This document shows, piece after piece, positions 15,238 to 23,961 of a DNA stretch of 34,026 bases. Each line of letters starts with the position of its first letter. Positions within the stretch are counted from its first letter, which is position 1. The stretch spans positions 1 through 34,026 of the forward strand of contig JAPPMP010000052.1 of the NCBI GenBank assembly GCA_028819005.1, written 5' to 3'. The notes under the pieces are model-generated. The model did not search any database. It saw only the letters and a program-made list of their open reading frames with translations, and had not been told where the DNA came from. The stretch is from Acidimicrobiaceae bacterium. Its GTDB lineage: Bacteria; Actinomycetota; Acidimicrobiia; Acidimicrobiales; Aldehydirespiratoraceae. The position numbers were made by a program, and so were the translations under genes.

Positions 15238-16824
15238 AGTTCGCAGATGAGATCCTGTTTGATCGTCTCACTGGTAGCGGACCCGACCGGTACGCCCACT
15301 TCGCTTGCCCAGTCGATGTACCGGTCGTCGCAGGAGGCAAGCCGAGCGGCAATCGCGACAGCGCGGTCTCGAACCCAGTGTCCAGCGCCTGGGTCTGGAA
15401 TTGTCAGCAAGCCATTTTGCTCAAAGGTCATGTTCAATTCGACCGTTCGGCGTGATTGCCAATCAAAGATCATGGAAGAGAGCACACCTAATACAAACGC
15501 CTCGTCGAGGGCCTCACCTCGAATGCGCAGCAGGTACGGTGCCTTGTGCGTTACGACCCGGTGCCTTGGAACAAGGGCTGCGATAAGCGTTCGTGTGTCT
15601 GTAGGGTTTGTAATGCCTTGCGAACACCGGAGCGGTTGTGGAAGTACACCTCTCCAGATGCGACCTCCACGGTTTCTTCGGCGGAAGCGGGAACGTACTG
15701 CTCTTTGCCCTTGATCCTCTTGACCGTGAGGTCGTCTTGAGCCACTGACAGCTTGGATTCGAGCAGGCCTTCATAGATCGTGCCGAACTCCCGTACCGAG
15801 AGGGAGCGGAAGTCCACCGGCCCGGGACCCTCGGGGCTGTCGTCGATGAGGATCGCGGCCAGAGCGGGACTGAACTCGGCGTTCGTCAAGGAGAGGTCTG
15901 CCAGTGCCGCACCGGGCCTGCTGATCTCCGGATCGCTTGAGAACAGGCCCCCGTTGTAGGCCGGGACACCCCAATCGGAGTTGCCCGAATGTACTGCGTC
16001 CCAAAGTTGGTTGATGTCGTCCCACAGGCTGGTGGCCCATTCGTCGTATTGTTCTCGCCCCGACCGCCGGTCTTCGGTCAAACGCTGCGCCTTCAGGGAC
16101 AAGGAGTGGTCGGCGTAGCGCCCGTTGCTCCTGTAGGGCAACAGGTCTTTGTCCTCGGCGTAAGCCACGAACAGAAGACGGAACAGGATCACCATGACCT
16201 GCTCGTAGGCATCGGCCAAATCTCTCTCCGGCAGCTCGTCGCCAGAATCGACGCGTTGGTTGCCAGAGTGTGGATTTGAAACCCCAGTTTCTCTACCAAC
16301 CTGCGACCTCGTAGTGCCAGCAAGGGTTGTGCTTTGCGGATGGCCGAGACCCAGTCGGGCCTAGTGGGTACTCCAGCTCTGAGCTCCTGGGTGGCGAGGA
16401 GGCCGACATTGCGAAGACCGGGAAACGGCGAGTCCAACTCCGGGAGGGCCGCGAGCAAGAAACGGGTCGCGGCGTGGTGGCTGGGTTCGTCGAGCGCCAC
16501 ATCAATCAGCCGCTCGGCCTGCGACAGCTCGATGCTTTCATGAACTACTGGTTGTTCCCCCACGGGGCCGCAGAGCGAGACCCGGTCGCCTTCGGCACTG
16601 GGATAGAAAGCCAGAAGAAGCACTGGACTCGCTCTGCCCGCTCTTCGTTTCTCCCATCCCTGACGCAAGTCGCCGGCTGTGGGCTTTCGGGTTGCTCGCA
16701 CCAGAGCGACTTCCAGACCGCTGGGCGCCTCCTGGGCGAACACTCCAGCCGGCTCGAGAGTCGCCGGAAAGCCTTTGGGCGATACCCAGTTAGTCGGTTC
16801 CCGATCTAGGAGGAAGTCGTCCAC
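15238..16824 (-). pseudogene. Type IIG/PglX-like adenine DNA methyltransferase with frameshift and large internal deletion
   Basis: Three pieces of one gene can be read in order. Piece one (16824 to about 16245) starts with GTG and MDDFLLDREPTNW and ends in EKLGFQIHTLATNAS. A single-base frameshift near 16245 leads into piece two, DELPERDLADAYEQVM then LFRLLFVAYAEDKDLLPY, up to GEVYFHNRSGVRK near 15620. There the sequence jumps, in a different frame, to piece three, ITNPTDTRTLIAALVP and KAPYLLRIRG, then GVLSSMIFDWQSRRTVELN up to IKQDLICEL near 15243. The SAM-binding motif I, the NPPY motif and most of the recognition domain are deleted. Intact relatives are well over 1000 residues. The 3' end is also lost, where the PIN toxin gene ends. 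It was probably the modification partner of the helicase downstream. Confidence 0.85.
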
Positions 16825-16876
16825 AGTCCGGCGACCCTACTGCTTTGCGAGGACCGCTGCGAACGCCGGCCGTCCC

Positions 16877-17266
16877 TCACCAGAGAATCTGCACTGGAAA
16901 CTGGCCGAACGCAGGATCTTTCGTGACCAGCACCAGCGACTCCATCTCGGCTTGAGCGGCCAGCATGCGGTCGAAAGGGTCGCGGTGGTCAACCTTATAG
17001 CCACCAGCGAGCAGGCTGTGCTGATAGCTGATCGGCAGATGCCGCATCGCTGAGGCGACGACCAACTCGTCGAAGCGCAACAAGCTGCTCTCGAATTCAG
17101 GCAATCGACCGATGCGGACCTTGGTCGCGATCTCCCAAGCGCTCGCCGCGCTCACGAACACGGTGTTGGATGGATCGCTGACCGACTCTCTGGCCGACGG
17201 CGTGAGCGCCGGGTCGTCGCTCCAGCACCAGATAAGCGCATGGGTGTCGAGCAGCAAATCAGGCAT
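16877..17266 (-). CDS. PIN-domain toxin (VapC-like) of a Phd/PIN pair
   Basis: The 129-residue product begins MPDLLLDTHALIWCW with the first catalytic Asp at position 7. The conserved Glu follows in SAASAWEIATK, then a third acidic residue in DHRDPFDRMLAAQA and the last in TKDPAF. This is the DTHxLIW subgroup that pairs with Phd/YefM antitoxins. I chose the ATG at 17266, which overlaps the antitoxin stop by 8 bp; a longer reading would extend into the antitoxin gene. It appears complete. Confidence 0.9.
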   Translation of the reverse strand: MPDLLLDTHALIWCWSDDPALTPSARESVSDPSNTVFVSAASAWEIATKVRIGRLPEFESSLLRFDELVVASAMRHLPISYQHSLLAGGYKVDHRDPFDRMLAAQAEMESLVLVTKDPAFGQFPVQILW

Positions 17267-17504
17267 CTGACCGGTTGCCGTCCCATGCCGCGAGTTCCTC
17301 TTCTGGCAGCGGTTCAAAGAATTGAGGGCCTAGGGTCAGGCCGGCAAGCTGCCCGATTCGCTGACCCTCACGGGGTGCTAGGGGCACCAGCCGGGCACAG
17401 GCCTTCCCTCTTCTGGCCAGGATGATCTCCTCGCCATTGTTCACGCGTTCCAAGAGCTTCGACAGATGTGTCTTTGCCTCATAGACGTTCACGATCGCGG
17501 CCAT
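17259..17504 (-). CDS. Phd/YefM-family antitoxin
   Basis: The 81-residue protein has the Phd/YefM N-terminal domain (VNVYEAKTHLSKLLERVNNGEEIILARRGKACARLVPL). A short acidic tail for toxin binding ends in PLPEEELAAWDGNRSDA. It is coupled to the PIN toxin downstream. The AT-rich tract just upstream contains a likely operator. Confidence 0.9.
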   Translation of the reverse strand: MAAIVNVYEAKTHLSKLLERVNNGEEIILARRGKACARLVPLAPREGQRIGQLAGLTLGPQFFEPLPEEELAAWDGNRSDA

Positions 17505-17526
17505 GCCTGGGTTCTCCTGCTAGACG

Positions 17527-17574
17527 TTGGCCAATTATATGACTAAGTCTGATGACTAGACCAAATATATGGAA
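17527..17574 (-). promoter_or_regulatory. AT-rich promoter/operator of the Phd/PIN operon
   Basis: This AT-rich patch in GC-rich DNA has repeated elements: CCAATTATATGA and CCAAATATATGG at its two ends, a duplicated ATGACTA inside, and a central inverted repeat AGTC-atca-GACT. It ends about 25 bp before the antitoxin start. Symmetric sites like these fit Phd-type autorepression. The exact -10 and -35 are not assigned. Confidence 0.5.
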
Positions 17575-17611
17575 GATCTGAGTCCTCCACAGCCAGACCG
17601 CCGAAGCGCGG

Positions 17612-18751
17612 CTAGTCGAAGACGATCACACCGCGGATGTTCTTGTCGTCGCGCATGTCCTGGTAGCCCTCGTTGATCTCGTCAAGGGAATAGGTCCTGG
17701 TCACCAGCTCATCGATCTTGAGTTGGCCGGCCTGATACATCGACAGGAGGTGGGGCACGGCCCGGCGGGGACTGTCCGAGCCGTAGATCGTGCCCCGCAG
17801 CTGCTTGTTCATCATGGCGAACTCGAACAGGTTCAGTTGCACATCCATCTGCGTCATCGGGGCCAGACCCGTCACCACAATGGTGCCGCCCTTTCGTGCC
17901 AGGAACTGGGCAGGCGCCACGAGATCGCCCGTCACCACGCCCGGCGACAGGATCACGCTGTCGGCCATCACCCCGTGCGTCAAGCCCCCGACCAACTCCA
18001 TTGCCTCTTCCATCGACGCAGATGTATGCGTCGCTCCGAACTCAGACGCCTTCTCACGTTTGAACTCCGCCGGGTCGACCGCGACGATCGTTTTTGCGCC
18101 CGCAGCCTTGGCGCCCTGCAGGGCATTGGAGCCGATGCCCCCGCAGCCGACGACGACGACAGTGTCGCCCGCTGAAACCTCCGCTCGGTTGACGGCGGAG
18201 CCGTACCCAGTAGCCACACCGCAGCTGACCAGTGCCGCGGCGACCAACGGCACGTCCTTGTCGACCTTGATCGCCGAGTCTTGGCTCAGCAGCATGTGCT
18301 CGGCGAAGGTGCCGAGCTTGGCCATCGCGTTGATCGTCTCCCCGTCGGGGCCTCTGTGCGCACTTCGGCCGTCGGTGACCATACCCGGGCCGAGGGTGCC
18401 AGCCCCGAGGTCGCACAGGTTCTGTTGACCCGAGGCACACCAACGGCACCTTCCACAGGCGGGCACGAACGACACCGCAACGTGATCGCCAACCTCCAGT
18501 TCAGTGACTTCGGGTCCGACCTCGATCACCACGCCGGATCCTTCGTGCCCGCCGATGACAGGCAACAAAGAGGAGCCGCCCGGTGCATCGGCTGAGCCGA
18601 GGTCGCCGGTGACCATGTGCTCATCGGAGTGGCAAAGGCCGGCCGTGTGGGTCTTGACCAAGATCTCCCCCCGCCGAGGACCATCGAGATCCACTTCTTT
18701 GACTTGCCATTGCTGATGTGCTCCGTAGAGCACTGCGGCGCGGGTCTTCAT
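17612..18751 (-). CDS. NDMA-dependent alcohol dehydrogenase (mycofactocin-linked), second copy
   Basis: The product is 379 residues from the chosen ATG and belongs to the same family as the gene at 5309. AGLCHSDEH holds the catalytic zinc Cys, the structural zinc loop is CGRCRWCASGQQNLC, the Rossmann motif is GCGGIG, and the end is KNIRGVIVFD. Compared with the first copy it has an insertion after the catalytic Cys (TGDLGSADAPGGSSLLP). I prefer ATG at 18751 because GGAG lies 10 nt upstream; the longer start at 18796 adds 15 residues without family character. The last 75 bp are duplicated at 10920-10997. It is transcribed away from the ThDP enzyme gene, across a short divergent region. Confidence 0.93.
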   Translation of the reverse strand: MKTRAAVLYGAHQQWQVKEVDLDGPRRGEILVKTHTAGLCHSDEHMVTGDLGSADAPGGSSLLPVIGGHEGSGVVIEVGPEVTELEVGDHVAVSFVPACGRCRWCASGQQNLCDLGAGTLGPGMVTDGRSAHRGPDGETINAMAKLGTFAEHMLLSQDSAIKVDKDVPLVAAALVSCGVATGYGSAVNRAEVSAGDTVVVVGCGGIGSNALQGAKAAGAKTIVAVDPAEFKREKASEFGATHTSASMEEAMELVGGLTHGVMADSVILSPGVVTGDLVAPAQFLARKGGTIVVTGLAPMTQMDVQLNLFEFAMMNKQLRGTIYGSDSPRRAVPHLLSMYQAGQLKIDELVTRTYSLDEINEGYQDMRDDKNIRGVIVFD

Positions 18752-18861
18752 CGGTGTGTTCTCCAACCTCGTCGGGTCAAGTGGGTCTGCCGGCACAGTA
18801 GTGAGGGCCGGCTCGGCGTGAGAAATCCGTTCGCCGCCGCGTTATGTGCGACCATGGCCCG

Positions 18862-20547
18862 ATGAAGATGAGCGGTGGTGAGGCTCTCGTCAGGTCGTTG
18901 CTCCAAGAGGGCGTCGAGGTGGTGTTCGGAATCCCCGGCGTGCAGATGTATGCGGTCTCCGCCGCGCTGCGAGACGAGTCCGGTATCAGGATGATCACCA
19001 CCCGTCATGAACAGGCCGGCACGTACATGGCCGACGGCTACGCCCGGGCGTCGGGGAAACCCGGTGTGGCGCTGGTGGTTCCCGGTGTGGGCGTGTACAA
19101 CGCAGCCTCGGGTTTGGCAACCGCCTATGCCCGCTCCTCGCCGGTGCTGTTGATTGCCGGCCAGATCCCGAGACAGCAGATCGGGAAGGATCTCGGCGGA
19201 GTTCACGAGATCTTGGACCAGGCCGAAGTGGTTCGGCCGGTGACCAAGTGGCGAAAACAGGCGCTGAGCCCGAGGGCAGTCCCCGATGTGGTTGCCGAAG
19301 CGTTCAGGCAGATGCGCACCGGCCGCCCCCGCCCCGTGTACATCGAATTGCCGCCGGAGGCCACCGTCGAAAAAGACGACGTCGCGCTGCGGAAACCAGC
19401 ACCGGTGGCGGAGACAGTCCCCAGCCCCGGTCAACTCGAAGAGGTCGCGCGGATAATTGTGAACGCGCAGCTTCCTTTGATCTTCGCCGGCGGCGGCGTG
19501 GCTCGCTCTGACGCCGAGCAAGCTCTGGTTGATCTGGTCGAAGCGACCAACATTCCGGTTGTCACTTCAGGAGGTGGGAAAGGCGCCATTCCCGACAGCC
19601 ATCCGCTGTGCTACGGCTCGTGTGTCACCCCTGCGGGGGAGATTCACGAGATGAACCAGCTCTTCGAGGTGATGCAGGCCGCTGATGTGGTCATAGGGAT
19701 CGGGACGCGCTTCTCGTTGGGCAATCCGGCCGGCGATGCGTCCACGCTGATCAATATCAACATCGACGCCGCCGACCTGACGCGGATCCAACAAAACACA
19801 ATCCCCCTGCATGGTGATGCCAGAGCAACCATCGAAGCGCTGATTCCGCATCTCGTTGCCGCTGGAGCCGCGGAGCGCGCCTCGCCGGCCGAAGCGGTCG
19901 CTGCCGCTCGTCGTCTGATCACCTATTTCGACATCAGAGAGAAGGAACCGCAGTATCCGATTCTTGAGGCGCTCCAGCATGGCGCGCCGGAGGATGCATT
20001 CATCGTCTGGGGAGTCACCCAGTTCGGCTACTACGCCCGGACCCATTATCAGGTGAACCACCCGAAGACGTTCATCGACTCCGGATACTCGTTCAACCTC
20101 GGATATGCGTTCCCGACTGCTCTGGGCGTGAAGGTGGCGCAACCCGACCGGCCGGTCTTGTGCGTCGTCGGCGATGGCGGCTTCATGTTCAACGCTTCGG
20201 AACTCTCGACGGCCGTGAAATACGGGATCAACGTCGTGACGATTGTGTTCAACAACGACTCCTACGGGAACGTGGCCCGAGATCTGGACGAGTTTTTCGG
20301 GGGAACCTATGAAACGGACTTGACCAACCCGGACTTTGTCGAATTCGCAGAGTCGTTCGGTGCCGTGGGGATGCGGGCCAATGATCCCTTGGAACTTGAG
20401 ACGATCATTCCGACCGCTCTGAAGCAGCAGGCCCCGGTGGTGATCGATGTCCCGATTGGAGACATCGAGCTACCTCGCGCCAGGCTGATCGCCCATGTCT
20501 CGAAGCTGCCATGGACCAGACCCCAGGAGGGGTTGATCTCTCCCTGA
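18862..20547 (+). CDS. Thiamine diphosphate-dependent enzyme, acetolactate synthase-like
   Basis: The three domains of the pyruvate oxidase/acetolactate synthase family are complete in about 561 residues. The N-terminal pyrimidine-binding domain holds the catalytic Glu at about position 50 (TTRHEQAGTYMADGYARASG). The central domain contains PLIFAGGGVARS. The C-terminal pyrophosphate domain has GDGGFMFNASELSTAV, then NNDSYGN as the ThDP-Mg motif. The substrate is unknown; acetolactate synthase, sulfoacetaldehyde acetyltransferase and 2-oxoacid decarboxylases share these motifs. It stands alone on the plus strand among leftward mft-related genes and faces the SDR gene tail to tail. ATG at 18862 (MKMSGGEALVRSLL) fits the family start; an upstream ATG at 18844 is possible. 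Confidence 0.85.
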   Translation: MKMSGGEALVRSLLQEGVEVVFGIPGVQMYAVSAALRDESGIRMITTRHEQAGTYMADGYARASGKPGVALVVPGVGVYNAASGLATAYARSSPVLLIAGQIPRQQIGKDLGGVHEILDQAEVVRPVTKWRKQALSPRAVPDVVAEAFRQMRTGRPRPVYIELPPEATVEKDDVALRKPAPVAETVPSPGQLEEVARIIVNAQLPLIFAGGGVARSDAEQALVDLVEATNIPVVTSGGGKGAIPDSHPLCYGSCVTPAGEIHEMNQLFEVMQAADVVIGIGTRFSLGNPAGDASTLININIDAADLTRIQQNTIPLHGDARATIEALIPHLVAAGAAERASPAEAVAAARRLITYFDIREKEPQYPILEALQHGAPEDAFIVWGVTQFGYYARTHYQVNHPKTFIDSGYSFNLGYAFPTALGVKVAQPDRPVLCVVGDGGFMFNASELSTAVKYGINVVTIVFNNDSYGNVARDLDEFFGGTYETDLTNPDFVEFAESFGAVGMRANDPLELETIIPTALKQQAPVVIDVPIGDIELPRARLIAHVSKLPWTRPQEGLISP

Positions 20548-20565
20548 TGCCGATTCCGGTTCGGC

Positions 20566-21357
20566 CTAGAGGGTGTTGGTCATGCCGCCGTCGACGGGCA
20601 CCACGGTTCCAGTGACCGCAGCGGCGCCCGCTGAGCAGAGCCAGCAGATCGCAGCGGCGACCTCACCGGGTTCTACGAGCCGTCCCAGGGGGCGTTGGTG
20701 GGCAGCGAACTCGTTGACGTCGGTATCGAACGCGGCGGCCGAGGCCTCGAGGATCGCGGTGCGGGTCGAACCCGGTGCAACCGCATTGGAGGTGATCCCT
20801 GTAGCGGTCAGATCGACCGCCAGCGCCTTGACCAAACCGATGACTCCGTGTTTGGCGGCGACGTAGGGCGCCATCTTCGACAGTCCGATAATGCCCGCTG
20901 ATGACGACACTGCCACAAAACGGCCTCGCCGGGGTTCTGCCGACGCCAGAATCCGCGGTATCGCTGCTCGCGCAGTATGGAAGACCCCGGTCAGGTTGAC
21001 GTCGGTGACGGTGTTCCACTCGGCGTCGCTCACCTCCCAGAGAGGTGTGCGAGCAGCGAAGACCCCGGCCACCGCAACGGCAGCGTCGAGCCGTCCGAAA
21101 TGCCCGACGGCCGCATCGGCCGCATTTTCCAACTCGACTTGACTGCGCACATCGGCATTCATCGTCAGGACATGACCACCACCCGCAGCACCAACCGCTG
21201 CAAGCTCATCGGGCGTGGCGAGGGAGTATTCGACAGGTGCGACGTCGGTGCAGATATCGACGGCCACGACCGACCAACCGTCGGCGACCAGCTGTGCGAC
21301 GGTGGCTGCGCCGATACCGCGAGCAGCTCCAGTGACGAGGGCGACAGGTCGGTTCAT
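20566..21357 (-). CDS. Mycofactocin-coupled SDR family oxidoreductase
   Basis: This is a classical short-chain dehydrogenase of 263 residues. The cofactor motif TGAARGIG is at 9-16, the acidic residue for NAD lies in VVAVDIC, and the catalytic Ser and YxxxK lie in VSSSAG and YVAAKHG. The segment after VVAVDIC (TDVAPVEYSLATPDELAAV) is the insertion typical of SDRs that keep NAD bound and depend on mycofactocin. The C-terminus VPVDGGMTNTL is normal. Its substrate is not predictable. It follows mftE on the same strand, 59 bp after the mftE stop, and probably belongs to that operon. ATG at 21357 begins the family consensus; 21384 would add nine residues. Confidence 0.88.
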   Translation of the reverse strand: MNRPVALVTGAARGIGAATVAQLVADGWSVVAVDICTDVAPVEYSLATPDELAAVGAAGGGHVLTMNADVRSQVELENAADAAVGHFGRLDAAVAVAGVFAARTPLWEVSDAEWNTVTDVNLTGVFHTARAAIPRILASAEPRRGRFVAVSSSAGIIGLSKMAPYVAAKHGVIGLVKALAVDLTATGITSNAVAPGSTRTAILEASAAAFDTDVNEFAAHQRPLGRLVEPGEVAAAICWLCSAGAAAVTGTVVPVDGGMTNTL

Positions 21358-21415
21358 GGCAACTTGTCTAGCTTGTCGGACCACGATTACCAGAAAGTTC
21401 GCTGCCAGTTGTTGC

Positions 21416-22099
21416 TCAACCGCTGGTGAGCTGGTTGACGGCGTCGTCGATCAACCCGGCGAGCAGCCTCGTTCCCTCGGCAGGATTGGCGCCGCTGGGA
21501 TCGCCCAGAACGCCGTTGGCCGACACCTCGCGAACGCCTGCCTCGAATATCTTGGGGAGCAGTTCGTCGAGTGGTTCCACTGCGCCCGCCTCGGCCAAGT
21601 CGAGTCGAACCAGGCCCTCGGCGATTGCCAGCATCAACGACGTCTCGGTCCGCCCGGCGTGCGCGTCGGCGCCTGGGAGTCTTACCGACCAGACTTCGAG
21701 CGTCTGGCCTCGTGCCTTGCACACCTCAGTAGCGGCGCGGAGCGCGTAGGCGTTTCCACCGTGACCGTTGACGGCCACGATGCGACCGAACTCAGGGCCG
21801 GCGTTGCCGACGATCTCGATGAGCATCTCCGACAGCACCCGGGTCCCCACGGTGAGCGTTCCGGCGAAACCAAGGTGCTCATCGGAGGCAGTGATGCTTA
21901 TCGCAGGCGCCACCCGGACCGAATCCAAACGGAGGGCGACTCCGTCAGCGACCGCTTGAGCAATCCGCGTGTCGGTGTCGAGAGGAAGGTGCGGACCGTG
22001 TTGTTCGGTGGAACCCAGAGGAAGCAGCAGGGTCAGCGGGGCGGTCTCGGAGCCGGCGGCGGCTATCTCTGCCGAGGTGCATGAACCGAGGCTGGCCAT
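21416..22099 (-). CDS. mftE: Mycofactocin precursor peptide peptidase MftE
   Basis: The protein is a creatininase-family metalloenzyme of 227 residues. The metal site motif GSTEQHGPHLPLDTDT spans residues 29-44 (Glu32, His34, Asp41) and NGHGGN lies at 111-116. In the pathway it releases the modified C-terminal dipeptide from MftA after MftC action. It is 86 bp downstream of mftD on the same strand and is followed by the SDR gene. Confidence 0.93.
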   Translation of the reverse strand: MASLGSCTSAEIAAAGSETAPLTLLLPLGSTEQHGPHLPLDTDTRIAQAVADGVALRLDSVRVAPAISITASDEHLGFAGTLTVGTRVLSEMLIEIVGNAGPEFGRIVAVNGHGGNAYALRAATEVCKARGQTLEVWSVRLPGADAHAGRTETSLMLAIAEGLVRLDLAEAGAVEPLDELLPKIFEAGVREVSANGVLGDPSGANPAEGTRLLAGLIDDAVNQLTSG

Positions 22100-22184
22100 G
22101 CGTGCAGCGTAGCTCTGTGGTGCTGCGGCCCGTCCCCGGTTGCCGCTTCAACCCTTACCCGTCCCCGGCATCCCTCTTCCCGGT

Positions 22185-23357
22185 TCAAACGAGAGCCGGC
22201 GGGGAGAAGTCTGGAGGCACGATCACGTCGTCGGGCGTCACCTCCGCGATGGACTTCCTGCCGATGCCGCGCAACGTCGCCTTGATGCCCGAGCTGAGTA
22301 TGTCGAGGACGTTCTCCACGCCGGCTGTGCCGTTGGCTGCCAGACCCCAGAGATAAGCCCTGCCGATCAGCACCGCGTCGGCGCCGAGGGCGCACGCCTT
22401 GACCACGTCGCTGCCCCGACGGATTCCGCCGTCAAGCACGATTTCTATGTCGTTGCCGACCGCCGCGGCAACCTCGGCGAGCACGCGAATCGAGGCGGGT
22501 GCGCTGTCGACGTTGTTGCCTCCGTGGTTCGACACTGAGATTGTTGTGGCTCCGGCGTCGACTGCTCGACGGGCTTCATCGGCTCTGGCGATTCCCTTGA
22601 GCATGAACGGGCCGTCCCACTGGGAGCGCAACCAGGCAACGTCCTCCCAACTCGGCGGGGGTGTGGTCATCCAAGTGCCGTAGGCCTCGAAGAACAGCGG
22701 AGCCTGCTCGGCGACGCCGGCAAAATTGGGGACCCGAAGGCGGGGAATTGTGCCCTCGCGCAGCCATGACCAGCACCAAGCGGGTTTAGCCAACACCTCG
22801 AATGCATGCGGCAGGATCTCTTTGGGCGCGAGCGACTGGGGAATGTGCGGGCTGCCCCAGTCGCGGCCGTGGGAGAACGACCAGTCGAGGGTGAGGATCA
22901 AACCAACCGCTCCCGCAGCCTCGGCACGGTCCATGCGGGCGAGCATGAAGTCTCGGTCGCCCGCCCAGTAGATCTGAAAGAAGGTTTGCGGGTTGGCGGC
23001 CACCACCTCTTCGATCGGCTTGCCTCCGAAGGAACTGAGACCCATGGGGACGCCTCTGTTCGCCGCCGCCCGGGCGACCGCCACCTCGCCTTGTGGATGC
23101 ACGGCTTGCACGCCTGTGGGGGAGATCAACACCGGCATCGCGCAGGGTTGGCCCATTACGTTCACGGCGACCTGGGGGTCGGCTGCTTGACCCGCTGTCA
23201 CCGGCCGAAAGCCCAGCTCATCGAACGCGGCAGTGTTGTCGCGCATCGACACGCCGGCTTCCGCACCCGCCACCAGGGCGCCGTAAACCGACTTGGGGAC
23301 GCGTTTGCGGGCCCGCTGCTCGGCGATCGCGACCGTCTCAAACCACTTGTTGCTCAC
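22185..23357 (-). CDS. mftD: Pre-mycofactocin synthase MftD (FMN-dependent)
   Basis: The product is a 390-residue member of the FMN alpha-hydroxy acid oxidase fold. PVLISPTGVQAVHPQGEVAVA marks the first FMN-binding strand, LKG is at 253-255, the active-site His278 lies in SNHGGNN, and DGGIRRGSD at 309-317 binds the phosphate. MftD oxidatively deaminates the dipeptide-derived intermediate to give the redox-active premycofactocin. The start is GTG at 23357. The gene is separated from mftC by a restriction-modification unit, whereas mftC and mftD are usually adjacent. Confidence 0.94.
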   Translation of the reverse strand: MSNKWFETVAIAEQRARKRVPKSVYGALVAGAEAGVSMRDNTAAFDELGFRPVTAGQAADPQVAVNVMGQPCAMPVLISPTGVQAVHPQGEVAVARAAANRGVPMGLSSFGGKPIEEVVAANPQTFFQIYWAGDRDFMLARMDRAEAAGAVGLILTLDWSFSHGRDWGSPHIPQSLAPKEILPHAFEVLAKPAWCWSWLREGTIPRLRVPNFAGVAEQAPLFFEAYGTWMTTPPPSWEDVAWLRSQWDGPFMLKGIARADEARRAVDAGATTISVSNHGGNNVDSAPASIRVLAEVAAAVGNDIEIVLDGGIRRGSDVVKACALGADAVLIGRAYLWGLAANGTAGVENVLDILSSGIKATLRGIGRKSIAEVTPDDVIVPPDFSPPALV

Positions 23358-23413
23358 GACCCGTGACCGTACCGCCCGCTGACCCCAACACCATCAGCCA
23401 AGGTTGTCGTTCG

Positions 23414-23961
23414 CTAAACCGCTGAACGGACGAATTCTGCGAGCGGCTCCAGATCATGCGCCCAGAAAATTATCAGATGCTGGTCTTGAGCCTGCTCGAG
23501 GTTGCGTGTCTTGTAGATCCCCGACAGCACGGCGCTGGGGACAGTAGCTCCGCTGCCGAACTCGGCGATCCAAGCCGAAGCCTTAGCAGCCGTGTCGTTG
23601 TTCAGTCTTTTGACTGAGTTTGTTGACGAATTGGACACCTTGCATTCGATGGGCAAGCAGCGCCCGTCGTGAAGCCTGACGATCAGGTCGGCTTTCCGCT
23701 TGCCGAAAAGTGCTTCACCGCAGAACTCGCCTGGTCGTGGCGGTTAGATTTGTCGCGCGCCCCGTCGGCGGAAGATTCCAGATCCAACAGTTCGCCTGTG
23801 ACGTCGAGAAGCTCGTTGACGTATGCAAGGCATTCTTCAAAGGTCTCGGTGTAGGCCTCCAAGGATTCGTTGAGCCGTTGGTTGCAGAATATTCGTTGCG
23901 CCCGGTCGCGTTGTTCGTTGAACTCCTCGGTCGTCCATCGGGGTGGTTCGACCGGTCTCAC
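23414..23961 (-). pseudogene. XamI-family restriction endonuclease, frameshifted and internally deleted
   Basis: The gene begins at GTG 23961, overlapping the methyltransferase stop (GTGA). The N-terminal piece reads RPVEPPRWTTEEFNEQRDRA, then LEAYTETFEECLAYVNELLD. Near 23740 it passes out of frame into the C-terminal piece GEFCGEALFGKRKADLIVRL, then IECKVSNSSTNSVKRLNND and AVLSGIYKTRNLEQAQ to FWAHDLEPL. The second piece carries the PD-(D/E)XK-like core (ADLIVRL...PIECKVS) of the XamI family, which cuts GTCGAC. The two pieces total only about 190 residues and appear to lack a middle section, so an internal deletion plus frameshift is likely. The nuclease is therefore probably dead, leaving a solitary methyltransferase. 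Confidence 0.8.
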
